Assembly (NCBI GenBank): GCA_047610385.1 | Contig: JBLGAC010000001.1 | Span: 145,645-209,644, forward strand | DNA length: 64,000 nucleotides | Source: JBOCEF01 sp047610385 | GTDB lineage: Bacteria; Pseudomonadota; Alphaproteobacteria; Rhodobacterales; Rhodobacteraceae | Direction of reading: 5' to 3' | Shown here: positions 35,849 to 42,965 of the stretch, piece by piece | How the letters are laid out: the number at the start of each line of letters is the position of its first letter | Numbering within the stretch: position 1 is the stretch's first letter | The notes under the pieces: model-generated | The model's database searches: none | Told to the model about the DNA's origin: nothing | Seen by the model: only the letters and a program-made list of their open reading frames with translations | Translations under genes and position numbers: made by a program

Positions 35849-36535
35849 TTAACGCCCGGGTCCCTGGCTTTGCAAGATCGATGAAAAGCTGACCGCCTGC
35901 GCAATCAGCACCGCTTGGGTGCGGCTTTGCACCCCCAGCTTGCGCAGGATGGCAGAGATATGCGCCTTGACCGTCGTTTCCGCGATGCCAAGGTCATAGG
36001 CGATCTGCTTGTTCAGCTTGCCCTCGCACACCAGTTGCAGAATGCGCATCTGCTGGGGCGTCAGGTCTTGCAGCCGCGCCAACGGGTCATCGCGGCGGTC
36101 AGCGTCGCTGTCGGGGATAAAGCCTTCGGGCGTCCATGTGCCGCCGCGCAGCACCGCGCGCACCGCGCCGACCAGCACATCGCGGGGGCTGTCCTTGGGG
36201 ATAAACCCCGACGCGCCCGCACGCAGGGCCGACGCGATCACCCGGTCATCAGACAGCGACGACACCACCACCACCGGAATGCGCGGCGCGGCGGTTTTCA
36301 GCCGGATCAGCCCGTCCATCCCCACCACATCGGGCAGGTTCAGATCCAGCAGGATAAGCTCAGGCGCCGCGCCATTGTCCAGCCGCGCCACCGCATCGCG
36401 CAGGGAATTGACGCTGTCCACCGCCTCGGCGCCCAGCGCCGAGCAGAGGGTCATGGTCAGCGCCTCGCAGAACAGCGGGTGATCGTCGATCACCATGACG
36501 GCGCTGACGCCGGTGATTTCCTGCCCTGCGGACAT
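35849..36535 (-). CDS. LuxR/NarL-type response regulator (ErbR/AgmR-like)
   Basis: A 228-residue two-component regulator: receiver domain (about 12-125) with Asp64 in ILLDLNLPD and Lys in the FIPKDS loop, then a LuxR-type HTH (about 155-215) with LTPQQMRILQLVCEGKLNKQ and ETTVKAHISAIL. GAGGAAG lies upstream of the ATG. It is the first gene of a regulator - FIST - kinase operon. Its place beside an ExaA-type dehydrogenase matches ErbR/AgmR, which controls ethanol oxidation in Pseudomonas, so it is the best candidate activator of the quinoprotein genes. Confidence 0.92.
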   Translation of the reverse strand: MSAGQEITGVSAVMVIDDHPLFCEALTMTLCSALGAEAVDSVNSLRDAVARLDNGAAPELILLDLNLPDVVGMDGLIRLKTAAPRIPVVVVSSLSDDRVIASALRAGASGFIPKDSPRDVLVGAVRAVLRGGTWTPEGFIPDSDADRRDDPLARLQDLTPQQMRILQLVCEGKLNKQIAYDLGIAETTVKAHISAILRKLGVQSRTQAVLIAQAVSFSSILQSQGPGR

Positions 36536-36673
36536 GGCTTCTTCCTCTCGCGGCGGGCGGGCCCGCGTGGGTGGGTTGGAGGGGAGGTTAGCATGGGCGG
36601 GCGTGGGGCGCTGTGGCGCCAAAGTTGGGCGGGGGGGTGCACAGGCACCACCTCCCTTTCAATATTTCCGCTC

Positions 36674-36708
36674 GGTCGCTGGCAAAGAAAGAGCCTCTGC
36701 CAGCGACC
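36674..36708. terminator. Stem-loop between the response regulator and the AT-rich islet
   Basis: A perfect 11-base-pair inverted repeat (GGTCGCTGGCA at 36674-36684 with its complement at 36698-36708, loop of 13). It sits 66 bases after the small AT-rich gene on the minus strand and upstream of the response regulator. It could end the small gene's transcript or be a regulator site. Confidence 0.45.
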
Positions 36709-36774
36709 TACCATCATGCTTCAGCGAATGTCAAAAAATATTCAACATGGCACAATGCAGAATTAGCGCGGGAT

Positions 36775-37002
36775 CTACTTCATCAAGTTATTATTAATAA
36801 ATTCAAATAGATCCCTATCGTTGTTTACTTTTGTCAGCGCACCGCCTTCAAAACGCACTCCAACCTCGCCCAAAGGCGAAATCACGAATTCGTAATTGAG
36901 AGATTTATCGATAGGAACTCTGCTCCCCGCTGTATCTTTCGGCAACAGCTCACCGATCCTAAAAGCGCGGCGCATTGCATTTAATATTGAGTCTTCATTC
37001 AT
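36775..37002 (-). CDS. Small AT-rich hypothetical protein
   Basis: A 75-residue protein whose coding DNA is much richer in A and T than the genome around it. AAAGGA lies upstream of the ATG, and the frame is clean. The sequence begins MNEDSILNAMRRAFRIGELL and ends in an Asn-rich helix (FINNNLMK). No family was recognised. It lies in a 600-base AT-rich islet between the dehydrogenase terminator and the response regulator gene. The composition suggests recent acquisition; a role as an antidote or phage-derived protein is possible but not supported. Confidence 0.65.
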   Translation of the reverse strand: MNEDSILNAMRRAFRIGELLPKDTAGSRVPIDKSLNYEFVISPLGEVGVRFEGGALTKVNNDRDLFEFINNNLMK

Positions 37003-37243
37003 AATCTATATTTCCTTTAAAAATTTAGCCAATTAATATTGACTGATAAGTATGCAAAATTAAATTTGCGGCAAGTTTTTTTAAAAATTCATCCTTTCTA
37101 TATACACAGTATACAGATATTTACAATAATGTAAACAATAAAATGAGAAAAGTTTGATAAAAAAGCCACAGGCCTGCGAACGTGCGGCACTCAAAGCAAT
37201 AACTTTGGTAAAAATTGCCCTATCAAAATAACTTTTTATTTAC

Positions 37244-37274
37244 AAAAAAAGGCGGGACGCTCGCGCGCCCCGCC
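37244..37274 (-). terminator. Rho-independent terminator of the PQQ dehydrogenase gene
   Basis: On the minus strand GGCGGG pairs with CCCGCC (37269-37274 with 37251-37256), with further inner pairing, followed by seven T (37244-37250). It lies 26 bases after the dehydrogenase stop. The rest of 37003-37243 is AT-rich without a recognised feature. Confidence 0.85.
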
Positions 37275-37299
37275 CCTTCATCTCACCCGCCTCAAAAAA

Positions 37300-39042
37300 T
37301 CAGTTGGCGGCCATCTGCTTGGGCAGCTTGAACACCCAGACGGACCCACCCTGGTTCAGGTAGTTGACCTTCTTGGCAACTTCGCCGCCCCAAAGCGGCA
37401 CCGCGCCACCCCAGCCCGACAGGACCGCGACATACTGCTCGCCGTCCATTTCCCAGGAAATCGGCTGGCCGACGATGCCGGAGCCGGTCTGGAACTTCCA
37501 TAGAACCTCACCAGTGTCGGCGTCAAAGGCTTTGAAGTAACCCTCAGGCGTGCCGGTGAACACGAGGCCCCCGGCCGTGGTCATCACACCGCCCCAGAGC
37601 GGCGCGTTGTTTTTGTATTCCCACTTCACTTCCATCGTCGTCGGGTCAATCGCCTTCAGTGACCCGATGTGCTCCTCATAGAGCGGCTTGATCGTGAAGC
37701 CGGAGCCGAGATACGCGGCGCCTTTTTTGTAGGTCACCGGCTCGTTCCAGATGTCCATGCCCCAGTCGTTGGAGGGCACGTAGAACAGGCCAGTCTTGGG
37801 CGAATGCGCCATCGGCATCCAGTTTTTGCCACCGAGGAAGCCGGGGACCGCGAACACGACCTCGCCCTTTTTGCCATCAGCAGCATCCGCGGGATCACCG
37901 GGACGGTTTTCCGGGATGTAAACCGGGCGGCCGTCATCGCCGATCTTGCTGGCCCAGTTGACGCCGTCAACAAAGGGCATCGAGCCGACATAGGCACCAT
38001 CTTCGCGGTTCAGCACGTAGAAAAAGCCGTTGCGGTCAGCAGTGGCCCAGCGCTTGGCGCCGTTGGCGTCCTCAAAGGCGACGACTTCGTTCACGCCGTC
38101 ATAATCCCAGCCCTCCCACGGAGTGGTCTGGTAGTGCCATTTGATCTCGCCAGTCGCGGGATCCATGCCGACGCGGCTGGCGGCATACAGGTTGTCGCCT
38201 TTGCGCAGATGGCTGTTCCACGGGGCCGGGTTGCCGGTGCCGAACACGATGGTGTCGGTGTCCGCGTCGTACGAGCCGCCGAGCCAAGTCGCCCCGCCGC
38301 CGTTTTTCCACATATCGCCGGGCCAGGTCGCGTTGAGCGTGCCGGTCATGGTCGATTCTTCGCCGTTGAGCGTGCCCATATGGCCTTCGATCACCGGACG
38401 GGTCCACACCATCGCGCCGGTCTCGGCGTTGCGGGCCTGCACTTCGCCAACGATGCCAAATTCACCACCCGAGTTGCCGGTGATCACAAGGCCGTTCACG
38501 ATCAGCGGTGCCGCGGTGTAGGAATAGCCCGCTTTGTAATCGGCGATCTTTTCACGCCAGACAACGCTGCCAGTCTTCAGGTTCAATGCCACGATCCGCG
38601 CGTCGAGCGTGCCGAAATAGAAGTTGTCGCCATAAATGGCGCCGCCGCGGTTGACCACGTCGCAGCAGGGCAGAATGCCCTCAGGCAGACGGGCATCGTA
38701 CTGCCACAGCTCTTCACCAGTGCGCACATCGATGGCGTAGACGCGGGAATATGACCCGGTGACGTACATGATGCCGTCATGGATCAACGGCTGGGCTTCC
38801 TGCCCGCGCTGCTTTTCACCGCCGAGCGAGAACGCCCAAGCGGGGACCAGGTTCTTGACGTTGTCCTTGTTCAGCGTCTCAAGCGGGCTGAAGCGCTGCA
38901 GATGGCGCCCCATGCCGTTCGTGAGCACCGAGCCGGTGTTGGCGGTGTCGTTCGCAAGGTCCGCTTCGGTCACCCCTCCGGCGGCGATGGCACCGGTGGC
39001 GGCAAGCGCGAACGCAGATGCGGCGAGCATGAGTTTCTTCAT
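37300..39042 (-). CDS. exaA: PQQ-dependent alcohol dehydrogenase, ExaA/PedH type
   Basis: A 580-residue periplasmic quinoprotein (signal peptide about 1-20) oxidising primary alcohols and passing electrons to a c-type cytochrome. The type I ethanol dehydrogenase pattern is strong: NKDNVKNLVPAWAFSLGGEK, the adjacent Cys126-Cys127 in PCCDVVNRG, and repeated propeller blades up to GTPEGYFKAFDADTG. Metal ligands Glu194 (GGEFG) and Asn271 are present. Asp313-Tyr-Asp315 is notable: a second Asp two residues after the catalytic one is the mark of lanthanide-using members. GGAGGA precedes the start. XoxF was considered, but the blades fit ExaA better. Confidence 0.94.
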   Translation of the reverse strand: MKKLMLAASAFALAATGAIAAGGVTEADLANDTANTGSVLTNGMGRHLQRFSPLETLNKDNVKNLVPAWAFSLGGEKQRGQEAQPLIHDGIMYVTGSYSRVYAIDVRTGEELWQYDARLPEGILPCCDVVNRGGAIYGDNFYFGTLDARIVALNLKTGSVVWREKIADYKAGYSYTAAPLIVNGLVITGNSGGEFGIVGEVQARNAETGAMVWTRPVIEGHMGTLNGEESTMTGTLNATWPGDMWKNGGGATWLGGSYDADTDTIVFGTGNPAPWNSHLRKGDNLYAASRVGMDPATGEIKWHYQTTPWEGWDYDGVNEVVAFEDANGAKRWATADRNGFFYVLNREDGAYVGSMPFVDGVNWASKIGDDGRPVYIPENRPGDPADAADGKKGEVVFAVPGFLGGKNWMPMAHSPKTGLFYVPSNDWGMDIWNEPVTYKKGAAYLGSGFTIKPLYEEHIGSLKAIDPTTMEVKWEYKNNAPLWGGVMTTAGGLVFTGTPEGYFKAFDADTGEVLWKFQTGSGIVGQPISWEMDGEQYVAVLSGWGGAVPLWGGEVAKKVNYLNQGGSVWVFKLPKQMAAN

Positions 39043-39107
39043 TGTGTCCTCCCAAGACGTGGCATGCGGCTTTTTTGGTCAGCCGCTCGTGATCATGGGC
39101 GGGACTA

Positions 39108-39122
39108 TGGGCGCTGCGTAAG
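39108..39122 (-). promoter_or_regulatory. Candidate cluster motif, site 1 (dehydrogenase promoter)
   Basis: Minus-strand CTTACGCAGCGCCCA, 65 bases before the dehydrogenase start. It shares 11 of 15 bases with the site before the cytochrome gene (40373-40387) and 13 of 15 with the one before the ABC transporter (41118-41132), each oriented toward its gene. It is proposed as a regulator site; this is inference. Confidence 0.5.
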
Positions 39123-39284
39123 GTGCCGGAAAATTGCACAATGGTCCTATGCGCACCGATACGGGCGGCGCAAACCGTGTTCACGGCGCGCTCACGCCCC
39201 CGTCAGATGGCACCAAAGGAGGAGCGACCCCGCCCCCGCGCGCAGGCACGCTGGACGCCCCGCTGCTGCAAAAGGACCGAACCA

Positions 39285-39854
39285 ATGCGCAAGCGCCTGC
39301 TGATCGCCGCCATGGCCGCGTTGGCCTGCCCCGCCGCCGCCGAGGACGCGCTTGCGCCCGGTGCCCACACGCTGGCGCTGATCGGCGGCGACGGGACCGC
39401 GATGCAGGTGGCAACACTGCGCCTGGAGGCACCCGATGCAGACGGCGCGCAGGGCTTCACCATCGATTGGGACGACGCGCTGTTTGGGGATTATTTCCTG
39501 TCGATGCGCCCGTTCAAATGCCTTGAAGGGCCAAAGCAGCTGTGGTGCCGCGTTCCATATCCGTATGAAATTGCGCGTAAAATCCAACCAGGCGACCTGA
39601 CAGATCTGGAATACGCCGCGCTGTTCGTGTGGAAGCCCAAGGGCGATTACGGCATCGATCTGTGGAACGGCGTCTATTACGCGCTGACGGCGCAGGCTGA
39701 CGGAACGCTGACCGGCGTGCTGCATGATTACGACATGAACGCGCTTGGCATTCCGCCCGATGCAGGCAATCTGCGCCCGATTGGCGCGCATGAGCTGACG
39801 CTGGGGCCTGATGACGGTCGATGGCTGCCATGCCTCAGGATCGCGGCACCCTGA
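39285..39854 (+). CDS. Secreted protein of unknown function in the quinoprotein cluster
   Basis: A 189-residue predicted exported protein (signal peptide about 1-19, ending PAAAE). Cys79 and Cys88 flank a Gly-Pro-Lys segment and could form a disulfide, with a third Cys near the end. The body is strand-rich with Trp and Tyr (DWDDALFGDYFLS, DLWNGVYYALTA). AAAGGA lies upstream of the ATG. No family was recognised. It is divergent from the dehydrogenase gene and convergent with the cytochrome gene. Shared promoter region and export suggest a periplasmic accessory role, which is inference. Confidence 0.75.
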   Translation: MRKRLLIAAMAALACPAAAEDALAPGAHTLALIGGDGTAMQVATLRLEAPDADGAQGFTIDWDDALFGDYFLSMRPFKCLEGPKQLWCRVPYPYEIARKIQPGDLTDLEYAALFVWKPKGDYGIDLWNGVYYALTAQADGTLTGVLHDYDMNALGIPPDAGNLRPIGAHELTLGPDDGRWLPCLRIAAP

Positions 39855-39884
39855 GGCACCGCGATCGGGGCGATCATTTGGACA

Positions 39885-40310
39885 TCATTGGGAAATCGCC
39901 TTGTTGTCCTTGGTGGTGATAGATTTCAGATAGGCGAGGATGAAATCCTGTGCGGTGCGGTCCTCGATCCCCACATGGCGCATCTTTGTGCCGGGCATGA
40001 AGCCTGAATTGTCCTCCATCCACGCGCGCAGGGCGGCAGGGGTCCACACAATGCCCGACGCTTCCAGCGCGATGGAATAATCATAATCGGGATAGGTCCC
40101 GGCACCGCGCCCGACCACATTGATCAGCGGCGGACCATAGCTGTCATGGGCCGCGTCAGGGGCGTGGCAGCGGCGGCATTCCTTGTTGAACAGCGCCTCT
40201 CCCGCCATGATCTTCACGTCCTGATAGGCGTCGGCGCGCGCGCCGGGGGCGGCAAGCAGCGCCAGAAGGACGACGGGGGCGGCAAGGGCGCGGCGGCGAA
40301 GATCGGTCAT
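39885..40310 (-). CDS. c-type cytochrome, ExaB-like electron acceptor
   Basis: A 141-residue periplasmic class I cytochrome c. A signal peptide ends near RADA (about residue 27). The heme motif CRRCH follows at about 45-49, and the distal Met lies in the GFMPGTKMRHVG segment. The length fits cytochrome c550 (ExaB), which accepts electrons from ExaA-type dehydrogenases and feeds them to the terminal oxidase. It is on the same strand as the dehydrogenase but separated by the convergent secreted protein gene, so it has its own promoter, with the shared 15-base motif 62 bases upstream. Confidence 0.92.
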   Translation of the reverse strand: MTDLRRRALAAPVVLLALLAAPGARADAYQDVKIMAGEALFNKECRRCHAPDAAHDSYGPPLINVVGRGAGTYPDYDYSIALEASGIVWTPAALRAWMEDNSGFMPGTKMRHVGIEDRTAQDFILAYLKSITTKDNKAISQ

Positions 40311-40372
40311 GACAAGGGCCTTTCGGGGCGCGCCCGGTCAGGCGCAGATGCTGCAAGATCGGCCTAGGGATG

Positions 40373-40387
40373 CGGGCGCTCCCTAAG
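40373..40387 (-). promoter_or_regulatory. Candidate cluster motif, site 2 (cytochrome promoter)
   Basis: Minus-strand CTTAGGGAGCGCCCG, 62 bases before the cytochrome start. This is almost the same distance as site 1 from its gene, and the two share further flanking bases (TCCC shortly downstream). Confidence 0.5.
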
Positions 40388-40466
40388 CCGTGCGTGCAGT
40401 CTGGCCCGTGCAGGCCCGCCATTGCTTGATCTGGGTCAAGCGCCCGGTTGTCCTTTGGTGGGGGGA

Positions 40467-41108
40467 TCAATCCACATCGACCGGGCGCGGCGACGCCGGG
40501 GCCAGCGGCCAGCCTTGGTCCAGCCACCCGTCGGTTCCAAGGCGGAACCACGCGACCGCGCTGTATCCCAGATCTTCGGCGGCGCGGCGCGCGGCGTTCC
40601 AGCTCATCCAGCAATCGGCGACACAGAAAATAACCAGGGGGCGCGCGGTGTCCTCATCGGTCAGGCGCGCCAGCTCAGCGGCATACCAGCGGGCCATCTG
40701 ATCGCTCAGCGTCCCGCGCCCGACCTCAGGCAGCCAGACCGCGCCCGGCAGGGTCAGGCGGGGGGCGGCACCGGGCCATGTCCCATCCAGTTCATCATGG
40801 CGCGAATTGGGGGCACTGTAGACGTCGATGGCGACAGCGCCCGCCGCCAGCATGGCGCGGGCCTCAGGCGCATCGACCACACGGGCGGGGGCGGGGATGT
40901 CCGTGGGCGTCGGCGCGCGCGGGTGGGCGATGCGCATGCCAGTGGCCGGATGGAACAGATCGGGCCGTGCATCGCGCCGTGCCTGCCAATCGGGCCCAGC
41001 CGCTTGGGTGGCAAGCGTGACGGCCGCCGCTGGGGCGGCAAGCGCGATGGTGTCCGCCGCTGGGGCGGCAAGCGCCATGCAGATCATCAGGGCCACGATG
41101 CGGATCAT
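40467..41108 (-). CDS. PQQ-associated CXXCW-motif rhodanese-like protein
   Basis: A 213-residue exported protein with a C-terminal rhodanese-like domain whose active loop is FCVADCWMSWNAARRA (Cys162, Cys166, Trp167). This loop defines the PQQ-dependent catabolism-associated CXXCW family, found near quinoprotein dehydrogenases; its biochemical role is not established. The signal-peptide region is encoded by about three imperfect 30-base tandem repeats (roughly 40994-41083). The ATG at 41108 is chosen; a GTG two codons upstream is possible. It is divergent from the ABC transporter genes. Confidence 0.9.
   Translation of the reverse strand: MIRIVALMICMALAAPAADTIALAAPAAAVTLATQAAGPDWQARRDARPDLFHPATGMRIAHPRAPTPTDIPAPARVVDAPEARAMLAAGAVAIDVYSAPNSRHDELDGTWPGAAPRLTLPGAVWLPEVGRGTLSDQMARWYAAELARLTDEDTARPLVIFCVADCWMSWNAARRAAEDLGYSAVAWFRLGTDGWLDQGWPLAPASPRPVDVD
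40994..41083. repeat. 30-base tandem repeats inside the CXXCW signal region
   Basis: A 21-base block is exactly repeated at 41024-41044 and 41054-41074 (period 30), with a degenerate third unit upstream near 40994. The repeats add extra Ala-rich turns after the signal helix without breaking the frame. Confidence 0.8.
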
Positions 41109-41117
41109 GCGCACAGC

Positions 41118-41132
41118 CTAACGCCGCGCCCA
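41118..41132 (+). promoter_or_regulatory. Candidate cluster motif, site 3 (ABC transporter promoter)
   Basis: Plus-strand CTAACGCCGCGCCCA, 106 bases before the substrate-binding protein start and 9 bases beyond the divergent CXXCW start. It differs from site 1 at two of 15 bases. Confidence 0.4.
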
Positions 41133-41238
41133 CGCCTGCGTCCACCGGGCTGCGCATCAGGCGATGGTCCTATTTGCCAAAGCTCCGCGGGGCCGTAGAC
41201 TTGTCCGCGTCCCGCCCCAAAGCGAAAGAGCCATTGCC

Positions 41239-42210
41239 ATGATCCTCACCTCGCTCGCCCGCGCGATCGCCGCCGCTGCGGTGCTGCTGGCCGCCCTGCC
41301 AGCCCGCGCCGACACACCGACGATCACCATCGCGGCCCTGAAATTCGGCACCGTGAACTGGGAACTGGACACCATCCGCGCCCACGGCCTCGACGCCGCC
41401 AACGGCTTTGCGCTGGTGGTGAAGGGCATGGCCGGTGGCCCTGCGTCAAACATTGTGTTTCAGGCGGATGAGGCGGACGCCATGGTCTCAGACTGGATCT
41501 GGGTCGCGCGCCAGCGGGCCGAGGGGCGCGATTTTGTGTTCCTGCCCTATTCCAAGGCCGTCGGCGCGCTGATGGTCCCGGCAGACGGGGCGCGGGATAT
41601 CTCCGCGCTCAAGGGCGGCAAAATCGGCATTGCGGGCGGGCCGCTCGACAAATCATGGCTGATCCTGCGGGCGTGGGCGGAGCAGACCCAAGGCCTCGAT
41701 CTGGCGCAGGACACTGAGCAGGTCTACGGCGCCCCGCCGCTGATCTATCACAACGCCGTGGCCGGGCGGCTGGACGGCGCGATCAACTATTGGCATTTCA
41801 GCGCCAAGATGCAGGCCAAGGGCATGCGCGCGCTGGTGGATGTCGGCGATGCGGCCCGCGATCTGGGCCTTGATCCGGACACGCCGCTGCTGGGCTATGT
41901 GTTCAAGGGCGCGTTCGTGCACGCCCACCCTGAGGCGATCGCCGGGTTCACCCGCGCCTCACGCGCGGCCAAGGACCTGCTGCTGCATGACGATGCGGAA
42001 TGGGACGCCCTGCGCCCCCGCATGAAACCCGCGGACGACGCGGAATTCATCGCGCTGCGAGACGGCTGGCGCGCGGGCGTCCCGGCGCCCGGCCCGGTGA
42101 ACGAAGCCTCCGCCGCCGCGATGCTGGCGCTGATGGCGCGGCTGGGTGGCGAGGCGCTGGTCGGCCGCGCCACCGCCCTGCCCGACGGCGTATTCCTGAG
42201 CGGGCTTTGA
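41239..42210 (+). CDS. ABC transporter substrate-binding protein (NMT1/TauA type)
   Basis: A 323-residue periplasmic binding protein (signal peptide about 1-24, ending LPARAD). The domain pattern ITIAALKFGTVNWELDTI, ALKGGKIGIAGGPLDKSW and the later AINYWHFSAKMQAKG follows the NMT1/SsuA/TauA family. That family binds small molecules such as sulfonates or pyrimidine precursors. Its stop overlaps the TTG start of the permease gene. Location in a quinoprotein cluster suggests a cargo related to alcohol oxidation or its metal, but this is not shown by the sequence. A GAAAGAG ribosome site precedes the ATG. Confidence 0.88.
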   Translation: MILTSLARAIAAAAVLLAALPARADTPTITIAALKFGTVNWELDTIRAHGLDAANGFALVVKGMAGGPASNIVFQADEADAMVSDWIWVARQRAEGRDFVFLPYSKAVGALMVPADGARDISALKGGKIGIAGGPLDKSWLILRAWAEQTQGLDLAQDTEQVYGAPPLIYHNAVAGRLDGAINYWHFSAKMQAKGMRALVDVGDAARDLGLDPDTPLLGYVFKGAFVHAHPEAIAGFTRASRAAKDLLLHDDAEWDALRPRMKPADDAEFIALRDGWRAGVPAPGPVNEASAAAMLALMARLGGEALVGRATALPDGVFLSGL

Positions 42211-42965
42211 CGCGCGCCTGGCCCCCCGGGGCGGTTCCCGCGCTGTCGCTGACTTGCCTTGTGCTGGCATGGGCGCTTGGCGCACATCTGGCTGGTGATC
42301 CGGTGCTGGCGCCCGGCCCCCTTGCCGTTGCGCGCCTTGCGGGAGCTGAGGCCGCGTCAGGCGCGCTGGCGCATCATCTGCTGGCCACATTGGCGCGGGT
42401 GGCGGCGGCGTTCACCCTGGCGCTGTCGATCGGCATGGCGCTGGGGCTGCTGCTGGGGCGCAGGCCGCGGGTGGATGCGTTTGCGGACCCGTGGCTGGTG
42501 GTGCTGCTGAACCTGCCCGCGCTGGTGGTGATCGTGCTGTGCTATATCTGGATCGGGCTGACCGAGGTGGCCGCCATCCTCGCCGTTGCCATCAACAAGA
42601 TCCCCATGGTCATCGCCATCATCCGCGAGGGCGCGCGCGCCTTCGATCCCGCGCTTGATGACATGGCCAAGATCTATCGGTTGGGCTGGTGGGCGCGGCT
42701 CAGGCACGTCGCGCTGCCCCAACTGGCGCCCCATGCGGCAGCGGCGGCGCGGGCGGGGCTGGCGCTGGTGTGGAAGATCGTGCTGGTGGTCGAATTTCTG
42801 GGGCGCCCCGACGGGGTCGGCTTTATGATCCACCTGAATTTCCAGATGTTCGATGTGGGCCGGGTGCTGGTCTATGCGCTGGCCTTCGTCGCGGTGATGC
42901 TGGCGGTGGAAAAGCTGGCGCTGCAACCCTTGGAACGGCGCGCCCGGCGCTGGCGCACAGCATGA
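42207..42965 (+). CDS. ABC transporter permease (TauC/SsuC type)
   Basis: A 252-residue inner-membrane permease with about six helices. The cytoplasmic EAA-type loop is visible as DDMAKIYRLGWWARLRHVALPQL, and the VWKIVLVVEFLG segment follows. Start is TTG at 42207 overlapping the upstream stop (TTGA), giving tight translational coupling; the next Met is well inside the first helix. Its stop overlaps the ATPase start (ATGA). Subunits for one import system are therefore encoded in order binding protein, permease, ATPase. Confidence 0.9.
   Translation: MTRAWPPGAVPALSLTCLVLAWALGAHLAGDPVLAPGPLAVARLAGAEAASGALAHHLLATLARVAAAFTLALSIGMALGLLLGRRPRVDAFADPWLVVLLNLPALVVIVLCYIWIGLTEVAAILAVAINKIPMVIAIIREGARAFDPALDDMAKIYRLGWWARLRHVALPQLAPHAAAAARAGLALVWKIVLVVEFLGRPDGVGFMIHLNFQMFDVGRVLVYALAFVAVMLAVEKLALQPLERRARRWRTA

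Noticed and set aside
37300..39042. Assignment as XoxF methanol dehydrogenase
   Set aside because: The adjacent Cys pair and DYD motif are shared, but the NKDNVKNLVPAWAFSLGGEK block and overall blades fit the ExaA/PedE/PedH type better.
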